This document shows, piece by piece, positions 6,864-14,450 of a DNA stretch of 14,848 bases; positions within the stretch are counted from its first letter, which is position 1, and each line of letters opens with the position of its first letter. A program made the translations under genes and the position numbers. The DNA is from Sediminibacterium ginsengisoli (GTDB taxonomy: Bacteria; Bacteroidota; Bacteroidia; Chitinophagales; Chitinophagaceae), in assembly GCA_943324415.2 (NCBI GenBank), contig CALPLN020000028.1, positions 1 through 14,848 on the forward strand, read 5' to 3'. The notes beneath the pieces are model-generated. The model searched no databases, was not told where the DNA came from, and saw only the letters and a program-made list of their open reading frames with translations.

Positions 6864-9800
6864 TTAGAAATTTTTGACAATGGTCGCATAATAATTTGTT
6901 CCGTCATAAATCACCGTCACAATATCTAATTTGCCCCCGGCATCCGTCATTGTTGGTGCTGTACCACCTGCCCATTTTAAATTTGGATTTGAAGTAAAAG
7001 TCGCTTCTCGAATTCCCGTAGCATCTTGAAGCAATTTGATTAAATAAGTTCCTACAGCAGCATTGGTGAATACAATTGAAGTAGTTGGTGTTTTTAAATT
7101 AACGGTAAAAACATTACCAGTACTTAAATCTAAACTTGTACTTGAAGTGGACGCATCCGTCGCAGTTGGCATGGTCAGCTTATATCTTTTGGCAGTGATA
7201 TCGCTATTAGAAGTAACAGCTGCAAAAATTGGCGAACTAGTGGTAGAGACCTCTTGTCCTATTTGAATGGTATTCCCTGTTTGTATCGTCACTCCTGTAC
7301 CTGCAACGATGGTTACTTGCTTGTTATTAAACGTATTCCAATCGGTACTCGTCAAATAGCCATTGGCATTGGTTGTGGCGACTGGTATAGAAATGGTGTT
7401 ACTGGATCTTGAAATCGGCGAACTAAACGTTAAGGGGGATTCAAAATCCGTTCCAGCTATTGCAGCTGCAACATTACCAGACCCATTTGCTTTCATGATA
7501 CCATTCACTGCACCAGCACCACCGTAGGCAGCGCCAATCACATTTGCATTCCAGGTTCCAGATCCAATGGTGCCCAAAGTGGTGATCGAAGTGGCTCCTA
7601 CAGTTGGTAAAGCACCTATGCTATTGTATGAAATAACCAATGCACTTGATCCATTGAAATTCGCTGATGATGCAGCACCCGTTCCACTTGTATTAAATGT
7701 AATGGAATTTATAGTAGATGCAGGAATGGTGATATCAGCCGTTCCATTAAAACTAACCCCATTGATTGTTCTAGGGTTTAGTAGTGAAGTTGCAGTGGCT
7801 GCATTACCTGTAGTATTTTGATTTAGCAAAGGAATATCAGCCGCCATTATGGTTCTAAAAACAGGCACCCCATTTGCAGCAGTTGGAGCTGCATAAAAAT
7901 ATTTACTTGTTTGACTGCTAAAAGGTGTTAGATAATCGACTCCAGCTATTGCAGCCGCAACCACACCAGATCCATTTGCTTTCATGATCCCATTGACTAT
8001 ACCTGCTCCCCCATGATTGTCATCTATAATTGCGCCTTCCCAAACTCCAGTACTAATTGTACCTAGGTTAGTGATATTACTTGAGCCAGCTGCTGGTGCT
8101 GCGCCAATTGAATTGTAGGAGATTGTTTTAGCAGAAGTACCATCAAAGCTTACTGGACTAGTTTGCCCAGATCCACTTGCATTAAAACTAATGGCATTGG
8201 CAATGGCAGAAGCGATTGTAATATCAGCAGATCCGTCAAACGCGACACCATTGATATTTTTTGTCGCAGCAAATTTCGTTGCAGTTGCTGCATTACCTGT
8301 TGTACTTTGATTGAGTGTTGGAATATCATTTGCAACAATCGTTCTAAAAGTTGGACTTGCATTTACACCTGAACTAGGCCCTGCAAAAAAACTATTTGCA
8401 GTTTGACTAGCATACACACCTAGTTTATTGTTAAACGTATTCCAATCAGTAGCAGATAAATAGCCCCCATTACTGGTAGTAGCAGCTGGTAATGACATGA
8501 CGCCATTCACACTTGAATAGGATAAAGGACTAGCAGCAGATATTGCTGATCTTGCTCTAGCTTCTGTAAAATATAAATTCGTATTCTCGCCAATATTAAA
8601 AGTGGAGAGCGTAATACTTCCTGTTGTTAATCCGTTCACAGAACTAATTGCAGCAGGCATTAGCAATTCAAGCCAATTGGCTAAAACGGCAGGATCATTT
8701 GCACTCAAGACATAATTTTTACTATTATCAGTCCGGATAGCTATACTTCCAACCACCGAAGTTGAAAGCGCAAGCATCTGGGATTGATTGTTGACAACAT
8801 AGCCACTTGAAAAAGAAATTGCTGGGATTTGTGAAGTAGGTATTTTACCTAGGCCATCTAATGTAGCGACTCCATTTTGAACCCCTAATAAATTACCATT
8901 GATTTTATTATTAAAAATCGACCAATCACTCGTACTCAAGTAACCACTATTGATATTATTCGCTTGAGGTATGGACACCGTATTTGAATTCAATGAAAAT
9001 GGACTAGAAAAAGTCAAAGGCAATTGATAATCTGTTCCGGCAATTGCTTGATTGACTTTGCCAGAACCATTGGCCAATAAAATACCATTGATATTACCTG
9101 CTCCTCCATGTTCTTGATCGATAACAGTTGCAGACCAAGTACCAGTCAAGATTGTTCCTAATGTAGTCAAATTTGTAGATCCATTGGCCGGAGCTGCACC
9201 AATCGTAGTGTAAGAGATGGTACTTGCAGATGCTCCATTAAAGCTAGTGCCAGAAGTAGATCCTGACCCATTATTATTAAACGTTATCGCATTGGTTGTA
9301 TTGGCACTGATGGTGATATCTGTAGTACCTGGGAAACTAACTCCATTGATATTTCTAGCTGTTTCAAATGCTGTAGCAGTGGACGCATTTCCAGTTGTAC
9401 TTTGGTTTAGTACTGGAATGTCAGAAGCTACAATGGCTCTAAATATTGGATTCCCATTGGCAAGATTGGGTGCCGCATAAAACAATTTCGCAGTTTGCGA
9501 CCCAAAAGGAGGCAGATAATCTGTGCCACTAACTGCAGCCGATACAATGCCTGAACCATTTGCTTTTAATAAACCAAGATTGCTGCCAGCACCTCCATAA
9601 TTGGCGCCAATAATATTTGCGGCCCAAGTTCCCGTATTGATACTCCCTAAAGTTGTTATGGATGAAGATCCTATTGCGGGCGCTGCTCCAATGGTATTAT
9701 AAGATACTTGTTTTGCTAAAGCTCCATTGAAACTGCCGCCTGGGTTCATACCCAATCCGTCGTCACTAAAGCCAATTTGATTGTTTGTATTTGCTTGTAC

Positions 9801-11483
9801 AATAATATCTGTTGCGCCATCAAAAGGAATACCATTGATATTGACATTAGAGGCAAATTTTGTTGCAGTTGATGCGTTACCAGAAGTGTTGGAAGCATGA
9901 TTAGGGATATCTGCAGCAACTAGACTTCTAAAGGTTGCAGTACCCACTCCTCCACTACTTGGGCCAGCAAAAATGGCATTGGCATTGGTATTGCCAGCCA
10001 AGCCAGCGATGGTATAATTAGGAATATTGATCGCTTGAGCACTAATGGAAGCTGCGCCAGAATTACCTGATGTTGTAATTGAATTAAAATGGTTGGTATA
10101 GGCTGTTTGAAAATGATCGAAATCCGATTTACTAATTAAACCTGCAGTGACAGATCCAGCACTGGCTAAAGGAATATTTAGTGTATGTGTTGAACCTACA
10201 CTACTCCAATTGGGATTTAAACCTGCATTACCAGGAGTGGCCAATGTTTGAACTTGTCCAGTTAAACTATTGAAACTATATAATTGTGCATGATTGGTTA
10301 CATTTTCCAGACCAACTTTAGATGGATGAATACCCGTTGCAATTTTTGCATCCGTAATGGCAGCATCCACTATTTTTGAGGTAGTAATTGCGTTAGTGGC
10401 GATTGTAGGTAATAAAGCAGTTCCAGTCAAATCACCATCCAATTTAAGGATACCTTTATTATTGATACTTGCATCAGGCGCACCAGCAATTAAAGCACCA
10501 TCAATATAATCCTTAGTTGCTTTAACAGATGGATATTTCTGGTTTGTATAATCCTGTAATAAATTTAAATTAATAGATTTATTAGTTAACGATTCTTTAA
10601 GATCAATTCTGTCAGATAGATATATCGTATCCCTACTTAATAAATTATTATTAATCCTATTGGACATTGAAACAGTATCCGACAACTTTAATCGCTCATT
10701 GATCCGTTGAGATAAATACAAAGTATCCTCCATCTTTAATCGCTCATTGATACGTTGGGATATATACAAAGTATCTGACATCTTTAATCTTTTTTCGATT
10801 CTTTCAGAAATGAATGCTGTATCGAATGAAATGGATTGAAGTTGACTAGGCGTCACATATAACCTATTACTATCCGCCCTATCTAATTTTTGGTTTATTG
10901 CTATATTGATTAAATTGGCATCGGGATAATTTCCTTTTTTAGCATACCCGAATAGCATCGTTGCCGTATCAGATAAGTTTAATTTAGATTTCACTTGATT
11001 GCTTATAAAACTCGTGTCAAAAGATGACTTTTGACCACCAATTAAATTATAAGCGTAAGGAACAACACCAAAAATAGTGGTACCTAGATCGATCCATTCT
11101 TTGTTATAATCCCATTGTATCGATGGCGAAATGGGCGTGATGGCAATTTTTAGATTTAAATAATGTATACCAGAAGCCCAATCAATCTCATTTATATTTT
11201 GATTTATGCCATCAAAATGTGTCCCTTTCCCAATCGCAATATTAAAAACACCTGTTTGATCCGTTTGAACTTGATGTGATTCCGAGTATAATACAATTCC
11301 ATTTGTTGCTTTATTTAAAATGGTTGCTTTGACATGAATGTTTCTACTATTGAGTGGATTATTTGCATGATCTCTAGCAATTGCTTGAAAGTAGATGCCT
11401 GCATTGGTCTCTTGGGCTTGCAGGTGAATAGATAATACTAAAAAAAATAAAAAATACAGAATAGAAGCAAGTTTTATACGCAT
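6864..11483 (-). CDS. Large secreted fibre-like repeat protein with phage tail-fibre-like modules
   Basis: This 1539-residue protein has a signal peptide (MRIKLASILYFLFFLVLSIHLQAQ) and I see no cysteine in it. Residues 25-150 (NAGIYFQAIARDHANNPL..., DQTGVFNIAIGKG) are an N-terminal domain of a kind seen in secreted Bacteroidota proteins. Residues 219-298 are five 16-residue repeats around SDTLYLSQRINERLK. From about 330 the sequence looks like phage tail fibre: TTSKIVDAAITDAKIA, KVGLENVTN, then four 152-residue modules (505-656, 668-819, 1033-1184, 1196-1347) with GNAATAT...NINGVSFDG..DITI and HGGAG..NGI.KANGSG. A short GYLS.TDWNTFNNK motif occurs three times. The last 110 residues (VFTVNLKTPTTSIVFTN..., LKWAGGTAPTMTDAGGKLDIVTVIYDGTNYY) resemble the ends of phage structural proteins. 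No type IX sorting domain was recognised. It may be an extended surface adhesin or fibre; the function is unknown. It heads an operon with the FISUMP gene. Confidence 0.87.
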   Translation of the reverse strand: MRIKLASILYFLFFLVLSIHLQAQETNAGIYFQAIARDHANNPLNSRNIHVKATILNKATNGIVLYSESHQVQTDQTGVFNIAIGKGTHFDGINQNINEIDWASGIHYLNLKIAITPISPSIQWDYNKEWIDLGTTIFGVVPYAYNLIGGQKSSFDTSFISNQVKSKLNLSDTATMLFGYAKKGNYPDANLINIAINQKLDRADSNRLYVTPSQLQSISFDTAFISERIEKRLKMSDTLYISQRINERLKMEDTLYLSQRINERLKLSDTVSMSNRINNNLLSRDTIYLSDRIDLKESLTNKSINLNLLQDYTNQKYPSVKATKDYIDGALIAGAPDASINNKGILKLDGDLTGTALLPTIATNAITTSKIVDAAITDAKIATGIHPSKVGLENVTNHAQLYSFNSLTGQVQTLATPGNAGLNPNWSSVGSTHTLNIPLASAGSVTAGLISKSDFDHFQTAYTNHFNSITTSGNSGAASISAQAINIPNYTIAGLAGNTNANAIFAGPSSGGVGTATFRSLVAADIPNHASNTSGNASTATKFASNVNINGIPFDGATDIIVQANTNNQIGFSDDGLGMNPGGSFNGALAKQVSYNTIGAAPAIGSSSITTLGSINTGTWAANIIGANYGGAGSNLGLLKANGSGIVSAAVSGTDYLPPFGSQTAKLFYAAPNLANGNPIFRAIVASDIPVLNQSTTGNASTATAFETARNINGVSFPGTTDITISANTTNAITFNNNGSGSTSGTSFNGASASTISYTTIGAAPANGSTNLTTLGTILTGTWSATVIDQEHGGAGNINGILLANGSGKVNQAIAGTDYQLPLTFSSPFSLNSNTVSIPQANNINSGYLSTSDWSIFNNKINGNLLGVQNGVATLDGLGKIPTSQIPAISFSSGYVVNNQSQMLALSTSVVGSIAIRTDNSKNYVLSANDPAVLANWLELLMPAAISSVNGLTTGSITLSTFNIGENTNLYFTEARARSAISAASPLSYSSVNGVMSLPAATTSNGGYLSATDWNTFNNKLGVYASQTANSFFAGPSSGVNASPTFRTIVANDIPTLNQSTTGNAATATKFAATKNINGVAFDGSADITIASAIANAISFNASGSGQTSPVSFDGTSAKTISYNSIGAAPAAGSSNITNLGTISTGVWEGAIIDDNHGGAGIVNGIMKANGSGVVAAAIAGVDYLTPFSSQTSKYFYAAPTAANGVPVFRTIMAADIPLLNQNTTGNAATATSLLNPRTINGVSFNGTADITIPASTINSITFNTSGTGAASSANFNGSSALVISYNSIGALPTVGATSITTLGTIGSGTWNANVIGAAYGGAGAVNGIMKANGSGNVAAAIAGTDFESPLTFSSPISRSSNTISIPVATTNANGYLTSTDWNTFNNKQVTIVAGTGVTIQTGNTIQIGQEVSTTSSPIFAAVTSNSDITAKRYKLTMPTATDASTSSTSLDLSTGNVFTVNLKTPTTSIVFTNAAVGTYLIKLLQDATGIREATFTSNPNLKWAGGTAPTMTDAGGKLDIVTVIYDGTNYYATIVKNF
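7443..7898 (-). repeat. 152-residue fibre module R4
   Basis: Residues 1196-1347, from FYAAPTAANGVPVFRTI to AAIAGTDF. It starts exactly 163 codons after R3. Like R2 it is followed by LTFSSP, NTISIP and GYLTSTDWNTFNNK. Confidence 0.85.
7932..8387 (-). repeat. 152-residue fibre module R3
   Basis: Residues 1033-1184, from FAGPSSGVNASPTFRTI to AAIAGVDY. It shares its FAGPSSG opening and its SQT.K exit with R1, and starts exactly 528 codons after it. Confidence 0.85.
9027..9482 (-). repeat. 152-residue fibre module R2
   Basis: Residues 668-819, from FYAAPNLANGNPIFRAI to QAIAGTDY. It starts exactly 163 codons after R1. It is followed by LTFSSPFSLNSNTVSIP and a spacer of about 210 residues that is unique to this position. 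Confidence 0.85.
9516..9971 (-). repeat. 152-residue fibre module R1
   Basis: Residues 505-656, from FAGPSSGGVGTATFRSL to AAVSGTDY. It is the most diverged copy: it has NHASNTSGNAS where the others have LNQ(S/N)TTGNA. Confidence 0.83.
10590..10829 (-). repeat. 16-residue (48-bp) tandem repeats in the fibre gene
   Basis: There are five units of the form (F/S/E/R)DT-(hydrophobic)-S-x-RI-N-E-R-L-K. The strongest DNA identity is between adjacent units: TTTAATCGCTCATTGAT occurs at 10687 and again at 10735, and a diverged copy starts at 10783, 48 bases apart each time. The pattern is amphipathic and predicted helical, so it may form a stalk or coiled coil between the N-terminal domain and the fibre modules. 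Confidence 0.8.
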
Positions 11484-11538
11484 ATGGAGGATTGAAAGGC
11501 ATTGTATACCAGAGTAGCAAATAAACTACAAAAGCCGC

Positions 11539-11565
11539 ATTATAGACATGAGTCATGTGCCTCAA
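11539..11565 (-). promoter_or_regulatory. Possible sigma70-like promoter of the fibre/FISUMP operon
   Basis: On the minus strand TTGAGG (11565-11560) and a perfect TATAAT (11544-11539) are separated by 15 bases, leaving a leader of about 50 bases before the ATG at 11483. The spacing is shorter than the usual 17, and Bacteroidota promoters usually differ from this form, so the call is tentative. A palindrome occupies most of the spacer. Confidence 0.35.
11546..11558. promoter_or_regulatory. Palindromic operator candidate ACATGA-G-TCATGT
   Basis: This is a perfect 6-bp inverted repeat around one central base, in the 232-bp gap between the divergent fibre operon and the two-component genes. It lies within the spacer of the putative fibre promoter, where a bound dimer would directly affect polymerase. 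The adjacent LuxR-type response regulator is a natural candidate to bind it, but this is inference from position. Confidence 0.4.
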
Positions 11566-11715
11566 TTTTTATTAAGTATTTATACTGAATAATGAAAGAT
11601 TATCCAATATTATAAGGGGTTCTATTGAATTTAGAGTGGAATCTAAAAAAGAAGCTTGAATCAAACAACGAAATAATTCAATATGAAATGAATACATTTA
11701 TATCCGTTAAAAATT

Positions 11716-13689
11716 ATGAAAGCAAAAATACTCTTCCTTCTCTTCATCCAACTGAGCTTATTTGCTCAAGCATTTCACCTTGAAATGGAGGACAAAAAAG
11801 ATATATCCATTGTTTCCGAAATCAATTCAGCAAACAAAGAAGCAAATAGACTAATCAATTTGTGGTATAACGGCAATGGAAATTCTAAATTAAAATTTAA
11901 TAGGTACGACATTTACCCTGTATCAATATGGACAAAGCAGATTGAAAATGCATATGAATTAGCCACTAAAAATGGCTCAATTGAAATAGCATTTGATCTG
12001 AAAACTATTTTAAGTGCGGCGTATCATGATCAAACTAAATTCGAAAAAGCACTTCCCCTATTGGAAGAAGTTTATGCACAAAAAAGTAAATTAAACAAAT
12101 ACAGGTATGAGCAAACTTTAATTAAATTAGAAGAAGAATATAGAGCATTCAATTACATAGAAAAAGCAATTAAAATTAGAAGGGAAAGGATTGAACATAA
12201 ATTTATCAATACCTATTGGGAGATATATAGAGATTGCGGGTTGATTGAGGCTGCTAAAATTGACTTTATTCAATTCGAACCTATTCCTCCGCTAGAAACT
12301 GAAAATAGACTTCAATACTACTCCAACTTAGGTGAATTATATTTCGCATTAAATCAATTTGATAGCGCAAAAATGATATTTACCAAGGGAATCAAAGAGG
12401 CGAAATTATTATTAAACAATAAAAATATTGGACAAAAAATTAGATTACAAAACTTAAATTTTTGGCTAGGTTGTTTAACTGGCAATACAGCAAAATGTGA
12501 TATCGCTAGAGGGATATATACCAACGTGTTGCCAGATATCTATTTTGATATCAAAATGAGCAAAAACGATATCGACAATAAAATAGATAAAATCCTTTTA
12601 TTGTCAGACTTCTTGATTCATAATAAACAATACAAAACAGCAAAAAAATATATAGATAGTGCTACAAATTATATGGTTGGAAGGACGATTAAAAATATAA
12701 GACTTAACTTATACAATACTAAATCTAAATACTTTAAAGCCATTGGTCAAGTTGATTCTGCGTTATATTATGTTGAATTGTACAATGAATATAGCAGGAC
12801 ATTAAATACGAATTTACAAAAAAATCAGTCCGTATTGCTATTGGCCGAATTAGAGATATCAAATAGAAGATCGGAACTAATCGCTAGTCAAGAAAGTAAC
12901 CTAAAATATATTATAGAGTCAAAATCGCAGAAGCAACAATTGTTGATCTCTCTTTTCTCCATCTGTATTATTCTAGCATTTATGCTAGGCTTTTACCTGA
13001 ATAATAAACAAAAATTAAAAAATAAAAGGCAAATTGAAGCGCAAAATATTTCATTATTAGAAAATAGTAAGAAAATAACAATTCAAAACGAAAAAAATGA
13101 AATGTTATTGAAGGAATTACATCATCGTGTAAAAAATAACTTACAGGTGATGTATAGCTTACTCAATCTTCAAAAAAGAAGAAATAAAGCAATAGAAACA
13201 AAGGATATTTTATCCTCCGTACAAAATAGGATTCAAACTATGGCCTTGGTTCATGAAAACTTATACAACTCCTCCTCTTTTGATTATATTGAATTAAGTA
13301 GTTACATCAAAACACTAGTTAACCACTTGCAATCAATTAATAAAGCTGAGGATAAAAATATCGAAGTACATTTTGATATACAAGCCAAATTGGAACTTCC
13401 AATTGAACAAGTGATATCAATAGGATTGATTGTGAATGAAGCCATATCCAATGCTTACAAATATGCCTTTAAAGGAAGAGCTTCAGGAAAAATAGATCTG
13501 CACATTGAAGAACGCAATGAGCGTATACACATAGAAATACAAGATGATGGCCCAGGATTCAACGATAAAGATGTGAAGGAATCAAGCTTAGGTATTAAGT
13601 TAATTCATATCATGTCTGCGCAATTAAATGCCAATTATGCCATGATTCAGGATCACGGAATACTTCACAAAATTGACTTTAAAATATAA
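11716..13689 (+). CDS. HisKA_2 family sensor histidine kinase with TPR-like extracytoplasmic region
   Basis: The 657-residue protein has a signal peptide or first membrane anchor at 1-20. A helical region of about 40-400 contains TPR-like pairs (for example YYSNLGELYFALNQFDSAKMIFTKGI at 201-226, and 331-365). One transmembrane helix follows at about 409-428, then a short coiled linker. The cytoplasmic kinase has the HisKA_2 box KELHHRVKNNLQVMYSLLNLQ (466-486), with H470 the likely phospho-acceptor. Its HATPase domain has the N box NEAISNAYKYAF (574-585), a DDGPGF G1 box (610-615) and SLGIKLI (624-630). It senses an unknown signal outside the inner membrane and should phosphorylate the regulator encoded two bases downstream. 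The start has no Shine-Dalgarno sequence but is fixed by the signal peptide. Its DNA is visibly more AT-rich than the flanking genes. Confidence 0.92.
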   Translation: MKAKILFLLFIQLSLFAQAFHLEMEDKKDISIVSEINSANKEANRLINLWYNGNGNSKLKFNRYDIYPVSIWTKQIENAYELATKNGSIEIAFDLKTILSAAYHDQTKFEKALPLLEEVYAQKSKLNKYRYEQTLIKLEEEYRAFNYIEKAIKIRRERIEHKFINTYWEIYRDCGLIEAAKIDFIQFEPIPPLETENRLQYYSNLGELYFALNQFDSAKMIFTKGIKEAKLLLNNKNIGQKIRLQNLNFWLGCLTGNTAKCDIARGIYTNVLPDIYFDIKMSKNDIDNKIDKILLLSDFLIHNKQYKTAKKYIDSATNYMVGRTIKNIRLNLYNTKSKYFKAIGQVDSALYYVELYNEYSRTLNTNLQKNQSVLLLAELEISNRRSELIASQESNLKYIIESKSQKQQLLISLFSICIILAFMLGFYLNNKQKLKNKRQIEAQNISLLENSKKITIQNEKNEMLLKELHHRVKNNLQVMYSLLNLQKRRNKAIETKDILSSVQNRIQTMALVHENLYNSSSFDYIELSSYIKTLVNHLQSINKAEDKNIEVHFDIQAKLELPIEQVISIGLIVNEAISNAYKYAFKGRASGKIDLHIEERNERIHIEIQDDGPGFNDKDVKESSLGIKLIHIMSAQLNANYAMIQDHGILHKIDFKI

Positions 13690-13691
13690 AT

Positions 13692-14285
13692 ATGAGAGAA
13701 AAGAAAATATTGATACTCGAGGATGAAATCATCGTTGCACTTGACCTTCAAGAGCTATTAGAGACTGAAAAATACCATACTGTTGTTGCACATAATTTTT
13801 CTGAGGGAAACAAACAATTAAAAGCGTTCAAACCTCATTTACTGATCTGCGATATCAATCTTGGATCAGACAAAAATGGTATTGAATTTGCCAAAGCTGC
13901 TAAATTAGATTATCCTCAATTAGAGATTATATACGTGACTGCTTTTACCAATCATCATTTTATAGAAGAGGCTCAGGAAACAGATCCGTTCAATTTCATT
14001 GTTAAACCTTGGAATGATGAGCAAATTAAAGTATCTATTAATATTGCTTTCAAATACATTGAAGAAAAGAACATACAACATTCTATCTTAAGGGAATTAA
14101 GCTTATCTGAATATAAAATAGTAGACCTAATTGCAAAACAAAAAAAGAGCAAAGAAATAGCAGAAATGCTATTCATTTCTGAAAAGACTGTTCGCAATCA
14201 TAGGTCCAATATCATCAAAAAATTAAATCTACCAAATGACAATAATAGCCTCTTAAAATGGGCTATTACCCATTTGAATAAATAA
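13692..14285 (+). CDS. Response regulator, REC plus LuxR-type HTH
   Basis: The 197-residue protein has a receiver domain (4-120) with acidic pocket E10/D11, phospho-acceptor D54 (LLICDINLG), T83 (YVTAF) and K105 (VKPW). A LuxR/FixJ-type helix-turn-helix follows at about 136-182 (LSEYKIVDLIAKQKKSKEIAEMLFISEKTVRNHRSNIIKKLNL). It is a cytoplasmic DNA-binding transcription regulator. The start lies two bases after the kinase stop (TAA-AT-ATG), so the pair is one operon and this is the kinase's cognate partner. Regulators of this class bind as dimers to short palindromes, which fits the site at 11546-11558, though that link is not shown. Confidence 0.94.
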   Translation: MREKKILILEDEIIVALDLQELLETEKYHTVVAHNFSEGNKQLKAFKPHLLICDINLGSDKNGIEFAKAAKLDYPQLEIIYVTAFTNHHFIEEAQETDPFNFIVKPWNDEQIKVSINIAFKYIEEKNIQHSILRELSLSEYKIVDLIAKQKKSKEIAEMLFISEKTVRNHRSNIIKKLNLPNDNNSLLKWAITHLNK

Positions 14286-14357
14286 ATAATTGCCTTACAG
14301 TCGATTTAATATTAAAATAAATAATATATAATAATTTTACTCAATACATTGAGGCAT

Positions 14358-14378
14358 AAGCCTTATTGAAATAGGCTT
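14358..14378 (+). terminator. Hairpin after the response regulator gene
   Basis: AAGCCT and AGGCTT form a 6-bp stem around a 9-base loop, 73 bases after the regulator stop. No T tract follows on the plus strand, so intrinsic termination is uncertain and it may only be a transcript-end or leader hairpin. Confidence 0.3.
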
Positions 14379-14395
14379 AAAAAGATGTTAATTTG
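14366..14395 (+). promoter_or_regulatory. Possible Bacteroidota-type promoter of the last gene
   Basis: TTAATTTG (14388-14395) matches TAnnTTTG at all but one fixed position. TTG at 14366-14368 lies 19 bases upstream. It would give a leader of about 50 bases before the ATG at 14451. It overlaps the hairpin at 14358-14378. Confidence 0.3.
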
Positions 14396-14450
14396 TAGCA
14401 ATCCAATAAGGCGTGAAATCCTTTATAAATCTACCTTTAACTTAGTTCTG

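Noticed and set aside
6854..6907. Upstream start for the FISUMP protein at 6907
   Set aside because: It overlaps the end of the fibre gene and places 18 charged residues before the signal peptide. ATG 6853 gives a standard secretion signal.
7443..9971. CRISPR-like array from the regular repeats on the minus strand
   Set aside because: The repeats are in-frame protein-coding modules of 456 bases inside one open reading frame, with diverged DNA, not short identical repeats with unique spacers.
6864..11483. Prophage remnant
   Set aside because: Only the fibre-like sequence is phage-like. There is no integrase, capsid, terminase or lysis gene nearby, and the protein has a signal peptide and a bacterial N-terminal domain.
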